Of a stretch of 64,000 nucleotides of DNA, positions 8,494 through 16,973 are shown one piece after another (the first letter of the stretch is position 1; every line of letters begins with the position of its first letter). The position numbers and the translations under genes are program-made. The DNA comes from PSRI01 sp041484195 (GTDB taxonomy: Bacteria; Bacteroidota; Bacteroidia; Chitinophagales; Chitinophagaceae), in assembly GCA_041484195.1 (NCBI GenBank), contig JBGPHC010000019.1, positions 1 to 64,000 on the forward strand, in the 5' to 3' direction. The notes under the pieces were generated by a model, which was not told where the DNA came from, searched no databases, and saw only the letters and a list, made by a program, of their open reading frames with translations.

Positions 8494-10218
8494 TCATGTA
8501 CTGCCGTCATGGGAGGAGCTCGATCGAAGATCAATTACTTTGAGCTGCAAATTTTTTTCGCCATTCCATTCATTCTCGTCCAGTGTAAACACAATGTCCA
8601 GTGGTTGATTGATTTGAAGTAAATCGAATTTTTCAGCCATATTAAACCCGATGCCGTTGAATACCTTATTCCCCTGTTTGAGCGTAAACCTGATATGATC
8701 CTCCTTCACAATTTTAGACCATCCATGATCAAGCACATTCCGGGCCATAAATACCGGCTTCATGTTTTCCGGACCGAATGGTTCCATCTGGCATAGTATA
8801 TTATAGAAAACAGAAGTCAGGTCTTTGAATTGAACCACCGCGTCTACGGCTATTACAGGAATTAATTGGTCGGGCTGAATGGTGGAGGCAACAATTTCTT
8901 CAAATTTCCTGGAGAACGAATCAACCTGCTCAGGCAGGAGCGTCATACCGGCGGCAGCAAAATGGCCTCCATATCCCAGCAAAAATTCCCGGCATCCATG
9001 AATGGCTTCGTAGAGGTTGAATCCAGCCACGCTTCTTGCACTCCCAGCCACAATTTCGCCACTTCGGGTAAGCACAACCGTGGGGCGATAATATTTTTCA
9101 ATCAATCTGGAGGCAACGATGCCAACCACTCCCTTATGCCAGTGCTGTTGAAACACCACCGTTGATTTTCGCCGGATCAGTTCTTCATCATTTTCGATTA
9201 AGGCAAGAGCCTCGCTGGTTATGCTGCTGTCTGCCTCCTTACGGTCATCATTATCGCTATGCAGAAGGGCGGCATAAGCCAGGGCCTTTTGGTATTCTTC
9301 TTCTATGAAAAGCTGAACGGCCTTCCGGGCATCATCCATTCGGCCGGCTGCATTCACCCGAGGCGCGATTACGAAAACTATATTATTGATATTTAATATT
9401 TTCTTATTCAATCCGCTCAATTCAATCAGGGCTTTGATTCCGGCAGAGGGATTTTCATTGATGGCCTTAATTCCAAAGTAGGCCATTACCCTGTTTTCGC
9501 CAGTCATAGGCACAATATCAGCAGCAATGGCGGTCGCCACCAGGTCCAAATAACAATAATAGGAATCTTCCTTAAGGTTGAACTGCTGTGCAAGGGCAGT
9601 CATGAGTTTGAATCCCACTCCGCAGCCGCAGAGTTCCTTGTAAGGATAGCCACACCCATTTTGTTTGGGGTTCAGTATTGCAACGGCGGGAGGCAATTCC
9701 TTGTCGGGAAGATGGTGATCACAGACAATGAAATCAATACCCAACCCTTTGGCGTAGCGGATCAGGTCAACTGATTTTATGCCACAGTCCAGGGAAATGA
9801 TGAGCTTGAATCCATTTTCATATGCATAATCGATTCCCTGCCGGGATACGCCGTATCCTTCGCGGTAGCGGTGAGGGATATAATAAGCAAGATGAGCCGG
9901 GTCATAGATCCCTTTCAGGAAACGAAACATACAAGCAACAGCAGTCGTACCGTCAACGTCATAATCCCCAAATACAAGGACTTTTTCCTCGTTCTTAAAT
10001 GAGGTTAAAAGGCGGGAAACTGCAAGGTCCATGTCTTTCATCAGCCAGGGATCATGAAGGTCAGAAAGAGCAGGTCTGAAAAATTTTCTGGCCTGGTTGA
10101 AGTCCTCGATATGCCGCTGAACCAGTATCTGGCAAATGATTGGATTGATTTTCAAAGATTGCTGAAGAAGGTTTACTTTATCAACAGGAGCACGCAATAT
10201 TTTCCACCTCTTTTCCAT
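8494..10218 (-). CDS. recJ: Single-stranded-DNA-specific exonuclease RecJ
   Basis: 5'-3' exonuclease of 574 aa acting in recombination and mismatch repair. The DHH core shows motif I DYDVDGTTA (85-93), motif III DHH (167-169) and RVNAAGRMDDA (about 285-295), followed by the DHHA1 domain (GYGGHFAAAGM) and a C-terminal OB fold. All metal ligands seem present. The frame opens at a TTG, but the ATG at 10218 gives the usual N terminus. It lies 24 nt from the polyprenyl synthase gene upstream, so they may be co-transcribed. Confidence 0.95.
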   Translation of the reverse strand: MEKRWKILRAPVDKVNLLQQSLKINPIICQILVQRHIEDFNQARKFFRPALSDLHDPWLMKDMDLAVSRLLTSFKNEEKVLVFGDYDVDGTTAVACMFRFLKGIYDPAHLAYYIPHRYREGYGVSRQGIDYAYENGFKLIISLDCGIKSVDLIRYAKGLGIDFIVCDHHLPDKELPPAVAILNPKQNGCGYPYKELCGCGVGFKLMTALAQQFNLKEDSYYCYLDLVATAIAADIVPMTGENRVMAYFGIKAINENPSAGIKALIELSGLNKKILNINNIVFVIAPRVNAAGRMDDARKAVQLFIEEEYQKALAYAALLHSDNDDRKEADSSITSEALALIENDEELIRRKSTVVFQQHWHKGVVGIVASRLIEKYYRPTVVLTRSGEIVAGSARSVAGFNLYEAIHGCREFLLGYGGHFAAAGMTLLPEQVDSFSRKFEEIVASTIQPDQLIPVIAVDAVVQFKDLTSVFYNILCQMEPFGPENMKPVFMARNVLDHGWSKIVKEDHIRFTLKQGNKVFNGIGFNMAEKFDLLQINQPLDIVFTLDENEWNGEKNLQLKVIDLRSSSSHDGST

Positions 10219-10242
10219 TCTTCGCAATATTAATAAAAATAA

Positions 10243-11205
10243 TCAGTGCTTCCGGTCGGTGGTATATCTCACCAATTCTTCCAAGGCTTTCCTGGGCTCC
10301 GAATCGGGGAACTCGTAGAGGAGCTTAAGAGCTTTATCCCTGTACTCGTTCATCTTTTGTATTCCGTATTCAATGCCGCCTGCCTGTTTCACACATTGTA
10401 TTACAAATTTCACCTTCTCACGAATGCGGTTTTGATTCTTGATGATATATATAATTTCCCTTTTCGTAGATGAATTGACGTGATTCAGTGTGTAGATCAA
10501 AGGGAGCGTTAATTTTTTTTCCTTGATATCATTTCCTGTGGGTTTGCCAATGACAGCGTCACCATAGTCGAACAGGTCGTCTTTTATCTGAAAGGCTATT
10601 CCCACCCATTCCCCAAACTGTCTTAATTTTTCAGCTTTGATCTCGTCTTCGCTTGAAGACCATGCGCCTGCCGCGCAAGCGGAGGCCAGGAGAGATGCTG
10701 TTTTGTTTTTGATGATCTCAAAATAAGTTTCTTCCTGCAGATTTAGCTTCCGTGCTTTTTCGATCTGTAGCAATTCGCCCTCACTCATTTGTTTCACAGC
10801 TTCTGAGAGAATGTGCAGGATTCTGTAATCCTTCCCGTCGAGTGAAAGCAGCAAACCCTTAGCCAGAAGATAATCACCTACTAACACGGAAACTTTGGTT
10901 TTCCATAAGGCGTAGGTAGAAAAAAAGCCCCTTCTTTCATAAGATTCATCAACTACGTCGTCGTGAACAAGCGTTGCGGTATGCAACAACTCAACCAGGG
11001 AAGCGGCCCTGTAAGTGGAATCGTTGATATTTCCAGCTAATTTGGCGGAAATGAGAACAAACATTGGTCTCAATTGTTTTCCTTTTCGTTTAACAATGTA
11101 TTGCATGATTCGGTCCAGCAAAGGCACATTGCTCTTGACTGAGTCTTTGAATTTGGATTCAAAGGCAATCAATTCTTCGGCTATAATTTTCTTTGCCAGA
11201 TTCAT
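10243..11205 (-). CDS. Polyprenyl (long-chain trans-isoprenyl) diphosphate synthase
   Basis: All-trans prenyltransferase of 320 aa that extends FPP/GPP with isopentenyl units, presumably for the menaquinone side chain. First Asp-rich motif DDVVD at 82-86, second DDLFD at 209-213, plus GKQLRPMFVLISA near 43 and KTASLLASA near 168. The residues before the first motif are small, as in long-chain synthases. Chain length cannot be read from sequence. Menaquinone genes mqnD/mqnB in this window supply the quinone ring. Confidence 0.92.
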   Translation of the reverse strand: MNLAKKIIAEELIAFESKFKDSVKSNVPLLDRIMQYIVKRKGKQLRPMFVLISAKLAGNINDSTYRAASLVELLHTATLVHDDVVDESYERRGFFSTYALWKTKVSVLVGDYLLAKGLLLSLDGKDYRILHILSEAVKQMSEGELLQIEKARKLNLQEETYFEIIKNKTASLLASACAAGAWSSSEDEIKAEKLRQFGEWVGIAFQIKDDLFDYGDAVIGKPTGNDIKEKKLTLPLIYTLNHVNSSTKREIIYIIKNQNRIREKVKFVIQCVKQAGGIEYGIQKMNEYRDKALKLLYEFPDSEPRKALEELVRYTTDRKH

Positions 11206-11301
11206 TTACAGTGGGATCAATGTTAATGCAACAATACAACTCACGTTGTTGTCTAAGTTAAATACAGTGCAATTTAGCGGTGTAATTTGTTATCTAAAAA
11301 A

Positions 11302-11332
11302 TTTGGTATTTAACCGTCAATTAATATTTTTG
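11302..11332 (+). promoter_or_regulatory. Promoter of the OmpA-like gene
   Basis: TTTG (11302-11305), 19 nt, TATTTTTG (11325-11332): an exact match to the Bacteroidota promoter. It lies about 50 nt upstream of the ATG at 11383. Confidence 0.78.
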
Positions 11333-11382
11333 CACTAGCTTCATACGGGACATTGTATTCACTCACTAATACCTTCACTATT

Positions 11383-13023
11383 ATGGCAAGCAAAAAGTAC
11401 ACAATTTTGTTGGGGTTGTTCGCCCTGATAAGCTCCTGGGTCTCCGCTCAGGACCAGTCTGGCAGCGGATACGATTGGAGGGACTCCTCCGTTATACCCC
11501 CCAGCAGAATGGCGCAGCATAATGAGTTTTTGAACAATCAATATAATTTTCCTGCCAAACCCAGAAATCAATGGGAACTGGGAGTGAAAGTGGGAGCATT
11601 CACTATTGGAGGCGACGTGCCTTCCGTGTTTCCCACTCCAGGTTTTGGCATTCACGTTAGAAAAGCATTGGGTTATGTTTTTTCGCTTAGGGCCGAGTAT
11701 ATCTATGGCATTGGTAAAGGTTTGAATTGGAAAGCCAGAACTTCCGGATTCAACAATTCCTGGATCGGCAATGGTTATCCAACCGCGCCCGGGCAACAAA
11801 TATTTGACAATTATAAAACCACGGTTCAGGATCTGTCATTGCAGGGTATTTTTACCATGAATAATATCCGCTTTCATAAGGGCAAAACCAATTTTGTTCT
11901 CTATGGCATTGCAGGTATTGGAGCCACAGTTTACAATGCAAAAGTGAATACCTTGAATGGGTCTACTCCCTATAATTTTAGCGGTATTGTGGGGAACGTT
12001 TATAAAGACAGACACCAGACACGCCAGGATTTGAAAAATCTTCTTGACAATAGTTATGAGACTGCCGCTGAAAATGATGGAAATGCCAGGGCCAAGCTTT
12101 TCGGAAATACTCTCCGGTTCTCCAAGACATTTGGGGCCGGAATGGCATTCAAGCTCAGTAAGCGTATTAACCTGGCGATTGAAGACCGTTTTACTTTAGT
12201 TAATGATGACCTGCTGGACGGACAGCGTTGGCAGAATGTTGGACCGGCTAATAGTGGACGTGTATTGACTCCGTCTAACGATGCCTATAATTTCTTAAGC
12301 GTTGGATTGAACTTCAATTTGGGCGGAAAGTCCGTGGAACCACTGTGGTGGATCAATCCTCTGGATTACGCTTACAGCGAGATCAATTCCCCCAAACACA
12401 TGAAATTGCCCAAACCAGTATTGGATGATGCAGACGGCGATGGGGTAACAGACCAATTTGACAATGAACCCAACACGCCCGCAGGCGCCCCCGTTGATTC
12501 TCATGGTGTAGCCCGCGATACGGATGGTGACGGTGTTCCTGATTTCCGCGATAAGGAATTGATCACGCCAACGATTTGTCAGCCAGTGGATGCTGACGGT
12601 GTGGGTAAATGTCCATGCCCGGATTCCAGCTGCTTCGAAGGATATATGATGAAGAAGAATGCCTGCGATATTGGCGACCTCCCCAGCGTATCATTCAGTT
12701 CCAGAACATTCAAACTTAGTAAGGATGCTGAAGCCGTCCTGGCAAGTGTTGCTGACAGGCTTCGCCAGAACCCCAATTGCCATATCGTTGTCACCAGCTA
12801 TACCTGCGAGCCCTCTAAATCAGCTCAGCAATTGAGCTGGGACAGGGTTAATACAGTGATTAGCTATTTGGTGGAAAAACAGGGTATCAGCCAGGATCGA
12901 TTCGTATTTAAATATGGTGAAACTGGTGGGGATTGCAATACCGTAGATCTCAGGTCTGCAGAAACCGGTGATGAAGGTCCGAATACTGTTCCTGCACCTC
13001 ATCCCAACCTCAGAAGAAGATAA
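11383..13023 (+). CDS. OmpA-family outer-membrane protein with calcium-binding repeats
   Basis: Exported protein of 546 aa. A signal peptide of about 22 residues precedes a predicted eight-stranded-type beta-barrel (about 40-330). Then come thrombospondin type-3-like acidic repeats (DADGDGVTD, DTDGDGVPD; about 345-400) and an OmpA C-terminal domain (about 430-530). The peptidoglycan-binding motif usually reading GHTD is SYTC here, so the key Asp is missing, although the later Arg (SWDRV) is kept. Anchoring to peptidoglycan is therefore uncertain. The start at 11383 rather than the ATG at 11353 is chosen because it opens the signal peptide. Confidence 0.9.
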   Translation: MASKKYTILLGLFALISSWVSAQDQSGSGYDWRDSSVIPPSRMAQHNEFLNNQYNFPAKPRNQWELGVKVGAFTIGGDVPSVFPTPGFGIHVRKALGYVFSLRAEYIYGIGKGLNWKARTSGFNNSWIGNGYPTAPGQQIFDNYKTTVQDLSLQGIFTMNNIRFHKGKTNFVLYGIAGIGATVYNAKVNTLNGSTPYNFSGIVGNVYKDRHQTRQDLKNLLDNSYETAAENDGNARAKLFGNTLRFSKTFGAGMAFKLSKRINLAIEDRFTLVNDDLLDGQRWQNVGPANSGRVLTPSNDAYNFLSVGLNFNLGGKSVEPLWWINPLDYAYSEINSPKHMKLPKPVLDDADGDGVTDQFDNEPNTPAGAPVDSHGVARDTDGDGVPDFRDKELITPTICQPVDADGVGKCPCPDSSCFEGYMMKKNACDIGDLPSVSFSSRTFKLSKDAEAVLASVADRLRQNPNCHIVVTSYTCEPSKSAQQLSWDRVNTVISYLVEKQGISQDRFVFKYGETGGDCNTVDLRSAETGDEGPNTVPAPHPNLRRR

Positions 13024-13051
13024 AAGTTGAGTGAATACTACCAGCCAGGAG

Positions 13052-13080
13052 TCCCCCTCTTTGAGGGGGATTCTTTTTTA
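13052..13080 (+). terminator. Terminator of the OmpA-like gene
   Basis: Perfect 8-bp hairpin TCCCCCTC/GAGGGGGA with a 3-nt loop (13052-13070), followed by TTCTTTTTTA. Confidence 0.9.
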
Positions 13081-13151
13081 TCAATACCTTAACTTATTGC
13101 TAAGGACCAGGAACTTAATTTTAACCGCTTTTTTAATCTGCACAAATCATC

Positions 13152-13159
13152 TATTTTTG
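13152..13159 (+). promoter_or_regulatory. -7 element of the bamD operon
   Basis: TATTTTTG matches TAnnTTTG and sits 10 nt before the bamD ATG. The expected -33 position has TTTT rather than TTTG. The mRNA leader would be very short. Confidence 0.5.
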
Positions 13160-13169
13160 CCCGCCTTCT

Positions 13170-13973
13170 ATGAGATTAGCTAAATATTCTATATTCCTGG
13201 TGCTGGCCACCTTCATGTTCAGCTCTTGCTCTCCATTTTCTAAAGTATTGAAAAGCAAGGACTACGAATATAAACTGCGAATGGCAGACCAATACTTTGT
13301 GAAGAAAAAATACCGATATTCCCAACAGCTATATGAAGAACTTTTCCCTGTTTTTAAGGGAACCCAGCATTTTGAGGACCTTTATTACAAATTTGCCTAC
13401 TGTTCTTTCTATTTGCGCGATTATATGAGCGCGGAAAACCTTTTCAAGGGATTCCTGGATGTGTTCCCGAATAGTGCCAGATCTGAAGAGGTTGATTATA
13501 TGCATGCCTATTGTTTCTATAAGCAGTCCCCAAAGCCCGAATTGGATCAAACGAATACCCTAAAGACCATGGGAATGATGCAAACTTTTATCAACACGCA
13601 TCCGGGCTCAGAGAGGAACAAGGAGGCGGTCGAAATTATTGCAAAATGCCAGGACAAGCTGGTAATCAAGGATTTCAACAATTCATTACTCTACTATAAT
13701 ATGGGGCAATACCGTGCGGCAGCCATCTCATTTGCGGGTTTGCTGAACAATCATCCCGAAGTGCCTAATGCGGATGAATACAAACTTTGGGTCGTGCGGT
13801 CCTACTATAAATTCGCAACCATGAGTATTTTGGAAAAGCAGCATGAACGCTTTGAACAGGTTGTAAATGAAGTGCATGATTTCCAGGACCGTTACCCGGA
13901 AAGTAAACTCTTGAAAGAAGCTGAGCATTACCTAACTTTGTCACAAAATAATTTAAAAGCAATCGCCAAATGA
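13170..13973 (+). CDS. bamD: Outer-membrane assembly lipoprotein BamD
   Basis: Lipoprotein of 267 aa with a signal peptide and lipobox FSSC (Cys at residue 20), followed by TPR repeats (RYSQQLYEELF, SAENLFKGFLDVFPNS, RAAISFAGLLNNHPE) as in BamD/YfiO. It would work with BamA in inserting outer-membrane beta-barrels, of which this window encodes several. The TGA stop overlaps the ATG of the omega-subunit gene by 4 nt, so the two are translationally coupled. Confidence 0.93.
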   Translation: MRLAKYSIFLVLATFMFSSCSPFSKVLKSKDYEYKLRMADQYFVKKKYRYSQQLYEELFPVFKGTQHFEDLYYKFAYCSFYLRDYMSAENLFKGFLDVFPNSARSEEVDYMHAYCFYKQSPKPELDQTNTLKTMGMMQTFINTHPGSERNKEAVEIIAKCQDKLVIKDFNNSLLYYNMGQYRAAAISFAGLLNNHPEVPNADEYKLWVVRSYYKFATMSILEKQHERFEQVVNEVHDFQDRYPESKLLKEAEHYLTLSQNNLKAIAK

Positions 13974-14314
13974 GCAGACTAAGAAAACAATGGGGTGCCA
14001 ATACCACCAGCAATGTGGTAGAAACAAAAAATGTGGTCGATATTAAGAATAAGACAGGCAATTTGTATGAATCCATCGCCATTGTTGCGAAAAGGGCCAA
14101 CCAGATCAACATCGCGCTGAAAGAAGAGCTTCATAACAAGCTGGAGGAATTTGCGAGCCATACAGATAGCCTTGAAGAGATACATGAGAATAAAGAACAA
14201 ATTGAAATCTCCAGGGCATACGAAAGAATGCCTAATCCGGCCTTGCTGGCCACCCAGGAATTCCTGGAAAACAAGATTTATTATCGGAAAAGTGATAACG
14301 ATCTATTCAGTTAA
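13970..14314 (+). CDS. rpoZ: RNA polymerase omega subunit, Bacteroidota type
   Basis: Protein of 114 aa with the Rpb6/omega core GNLYESIAIVAKRANQIN (about 29-46), the helix region that clasps the beta' subunit. It is longer than the E. coli omega and lacks its C-terminal tail. Its position between bamD and coaBC is the same as in other Bacteroidota, where coaBC and omega are regularly neighbours. It overlaps bamD by 4 nt and ends before a terminator. Confidence 0.85.
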   Translation: MSRLRKQWGANTTSNVVETKNVVDIKNKTGNLYESIAIVAKRANQINIALKEELHNKLEEFASHTDSLEEIHENKEQIEISRAYERMPNPALLATQEFLENKIYYRKSDNDLFS

Positions 14315-14350
14315 GGAGTGACTGACTTCCATTCAAATTTTCTAACTTAG

Positions 14351-14385
14351 AGCGGCAATAATTAAATTTTGCCGCTTTTATATTT
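14351..14385 (+). terminator. Terminator of bamD-rpoZ
   Basis: Arms AGCGGCAA (14351-14358) and TTGCCGCT (14369-14376) form an 8-bp hairpin with a 10-nt loop, followed by TTTATATTT. Confidence 0.8.
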
Positions 14386-14443
14386 CATTGATATTTGGAT
14401 GATCAGGCTCTGAAAGGGCCTGATATTCCTATAAATCCGCTTC

Positions 14444-15640
14444 ATGCTCAATGCAAAAAAAATTCTTTTAGGAATAACGGGGAGCATTGCCGCCTACAAG
14501 TCAATATTACTACTCAGATTTCTTGTAAAAGAAGGAGCTGAAGTAAGGGTAATTATGACTCCAGCCGCCAGGGATTTTGTTTCTCCTTTAACCTTGTCAA
14601 CATTATCTGGCCACCCGGTTGCCATTGATTTGTTTCATGAAAATGAATGGTCTAACCATGTTCTGCTGGGCCGTTGGGCCGATTTGATGCTGGTGGCGCC
14701 ACTCAGTTGTAATACACTCGCCAAGATGGCAATCGGTGCCTGCGACAACCTGTTGATGGCAGTTTATTTGTCCGCCACTTGTCCGGTAATTGTGGCTCCA
14801 GCTATGGATGAAGATATGTGGAAACATCCTTCGACACAGCAGAATTTGCAGAAAATCATTTCTTATGGCAACAAACTAATCCCGGTTGAAAGGGGCGATC
14901 TGGCAAGTGGTTTGGTAGGTGAGGGTCGGATGGCCGAACCAGAATCAATAATGGACTATATCAAAAAAGGGATCATTGCCAATAGTAAGCTGGCAGGGAA
15001 GAAAGCCCTGGTAACTGCCGGGCCCACTCATGAAGCTATTGATCCGGTGAGATTTCTGGGAAACAATTCCAGTGGGAAAATGGGGGTAAGCATCGCCAGA
15101 CAGTTACAGCGGGAAGGGGCGGAAGTGACCCTTGTGTTGGGGCCGACTGAATTTCCCCTATCACTCAATGGAATGAAAGTGATTCGTGTGAACAGTGCTG
15201 AGGAGATGTATAAGGCTTGCACTCAGATTTTTCCGGATGTGGATATTGCGGTGATGGCCGCCGCCGTTGCAGATTATATGCCGGAGGTAATGGCATCCGA
15301 AAAGATAAAAAAGAAGGACGAAAACCTGACCCTGGTCTTCAAAAGAACTCCTGATATTTTGAAAAGCCTGGGTAAAAGCAAAAGGCCTGGTCAGGTACTG
15401 GTTGGTTTTGCGCTCGAAACCCAGGATGAAAAAAAGAACGCATTAGAAAAGCTGCAGAGCAAGAATGCGGACCTTATGGTCTTGAATTCATTGAGAGATG
15501 AAGGCGCCGGATTCCGTTACGATGCAAACAAGGTCACTATTTTCGACAGCAGAGGCAATGAAAATAGCTTACCGCTCAAAGACAAATCGGAAATTGCCAA
15601 AGACATCGTGGATTCTATAATTGAATATGTACATGGTTAA
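14444..15640 (+). CDS. coaBC: Bifunctional phosphopantothenoylcysteine decarboxylase / phosphopantothenate-cysteine ligase
   Basis: CoA biosynthesis enzyme of 398 aa. The N-terminal flavoprotein CoaC (1-180) has GSIAAYKS (13-20), the active-site His of SNHVLL, and PAMDEDMW (119-126). The C-terminal CoaB (about 185-398) has GPTHEAIDPVRFLGNNSSGKMG and the Lys-rich EKIKKKD segment. Two CoaC positions differ from E. coli Dfp: the PxMNxxMW Asn is Asp, and the flap Cys before G-x-x-G-x-G-R-M is Ser (residue 155, LASGLVGEGRM). It is followed with overlap by the DUF4835 gene. Confidence 0.95.
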   Translation: MLNAKKILLGITGSIAAYKSILLLRFLVKEGAEVRVIMTPAARDFVSPLTLSTLSGHPVAIDLFHENEWSNHVLLGRWADLMLVAPLSCNTLAKMAIGACDNLLMAVYLSATCPVIVAPAMDEDMWKHPSTQQNLQKIISYGNKLIPVERGDLASGLVGEGRMAEPESIMDYIKKGIIANSKLAGKKALVTAGPTHEAIDPVRFLGNNSSGKMGVSIARQLQREGAEVTLVLGPTEFPLSLNGMKVIRVNSAEEMYKACTQIFPDVDIAVMAAAVADYMPEVMASEKIKKKDENLTLVFKRTPDILKSLGKSKRPGQVLVGFALETQDEKKNALEKLQSKNADLMVLNSLRDEGAGFRYDANKVTIFDSRGNENSLPLKDKSEIAKDIVDSIIEYVHG

Positions 15641-16553
15641 AAAATTTGTATTATTTGCTCTTTTTGTTTGCCTTGTATTCGTTGCCATTTCACAGGAAAT
15701 CAACGCAAAGGTCACAGTACTCTCGACACAAATTAAGAGCAGCGTAGATAAGAAAACATTTCAAACGCTCCAGACTGCCCTTACCAATTTTGTAAACAAC
15801 AGGAAGTGGACCCAGGATGGCTATCAGCAGCAGGAAAAGATTGTTTGCAATTTTCTTCTGAACCTTACCACCATCGTGGCTCCGGATGTCTACAAGGCTT
15901 CCCTTATAGTTCAGGCCGGCAGACCGGTTTACAACAGCAGTTATATGTCGCCCTTGATCAATTTCCAGGACAACGATGTTACTTTTAAATATGTGGAATT
16001 TCAACCCATTGAGTTCAACGAAAACCGGGTTCAGGGATCGGAGCCACTGGTGGGCAATTTAACAGCAGTATTTGCATATTATATCAATATTATCCTGGGT
16101 CTTGACTACGATTCTTTTGCTCCCAGAGGCGGTGACCAGTATTTTGTAAAGGCGCAAAGCATTATTTCCAACGCACCGGATGACCGCAATATCACCGGTT
16201 GGAAGGCCTTTGATGGGGTGCGAAACAGGTATTGGATGGCAGAGAATTTCACCAATAGTAAGTACACGCTGATTCACGATGCTTATTATTTGTATTACAG
16301 GCTGGGAATGGACAAGATGTATGAAGACGAAACCGACGCGAGGCAGCAAATCGTCAATGCATTGAATTCATTGAATACATTAAACACCGATAATCCCAAT
16401 CTGATGGCCATGTATATTTTCTTTGTGGGCAAGAGCGACGAATTGGCGAACAGTTTTAAAAAAGCGCCTCCGCAGGATAAGGCGAGGGTAATGGACCTCC
16501 TACAGAAATTGGATGTGAGCAATATTGCCAAGTATAAACAAGTGTTAAAATGA
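15633..16553 (+). CDS. DUF4835 family exported protein (PorD-like)
   Basis: Secreted protein of about 306 aa with a signal peptide (VKKFVLFALFVCLVFVAISQ) and the DUF4835 pattern: FQPIEFNENRVQGSEPLVGNL and YYINIILGLDYDSFAPRGG around residues 115-170. I recall members of this family being labelled T9SS protein PorD in some annotations; the function is not established by sequence. The frame opens at a TTG at 15621. ATGs at 15627 and 15633 are better, and the second starts the signal peptide directly. It overlaps coaBC by 8 nt and the next gene by 4 nt. The order coaBC-DUF4835-DUF4296 is common in the phylum. Confidence 0.85.
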   Translation: MVKKFVLFALFVCLVFVAISQEINAKVTVLSTQIKSSVDKKTFQTLQTALTNFVNNRKWTQDGYQQQEKIVCNFLLNLTTIVAPDVYKASLIVQAGRPVYNSSYMSPLINFQDNDVTFKYVEFQPIEFNENRVQGSEPLVGNLTAVFAYYINIILGLDYDSFAPRGGDQYFVKAQSIISNAPDDRNITGWKAFDGVRNRYWMAENFTNSKYTLIHDAYYLYYRLGMDKMYEDETDARQQIVNALNSLNTLNTDNPNLMAMYIFFVGKSDELANSFKKAPPQDKARVMDLLQKLDVSNIAKYKQVLK

Positions 16554-16921
16554 AATTAGCGGCGGGCATAGGGATCGTGGCCTTTACTATTGTTTTGTTC
16601 TCTTGCGGTCGCGGTGGGAGAGTCCAGCCTGGTATCATTCAGGAAGACAAGATGGATAGTTTGTTTTGGGAATTGTCTCTGGCGGAGGATTATGCGACAA
16701 CCTATTTGGCTAAGGACAGTGCCAGGAACAAGAACGATGAAATCCTCAAAGAGTATGAGAAAGTTTTTGCCATACACCATGTAACCAGGGACGAATTCCG
16801 AAAGAGTTACGATTACTACCGCTCCAGGCCTGAAATCTTTAAGAAATTAATAGACTCAACCAATGCCAGGGCCCAGAGAAGAAGGCAGGATCTGTTCCGA
16901 AATGACATCAAATTGAATTGA
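16550..16921 (+). CDS. DUF4296 family lipoprotein
   Basis: Small lipoprotein of 123 aa with signal peptide and lipobox VLFSC (Cys at about residue 19). An all-helical region follows (MDSLFWELSLAEDYATTYLAKD, then HHVTRDEFRKSYDYYRSRPEIFKKLID). Families with this pattern are annotated DUF4296 and are found behind DUF4835. The function is unknown. It overlaps the preceding gene by 4 nt and is probably co-translated with it. Confidence 0.8.
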   Translation: MKLAAGIGIVAFTIVLFSCGRGGRVQPGIIQEDKMDSLFWELSLAEDYATTYLAKDSARNKNDEILKEYEKVFAIHHVTRDEFRKSYDYYRSRPEIFKKLIDSTNARAQRRRQDLFRNDIKLN

Positions 16922-16973
16922 GGGGAGCATTTGTTTTGATTCAAGCTCCTCAATTATATACTAAATTGCCCGC

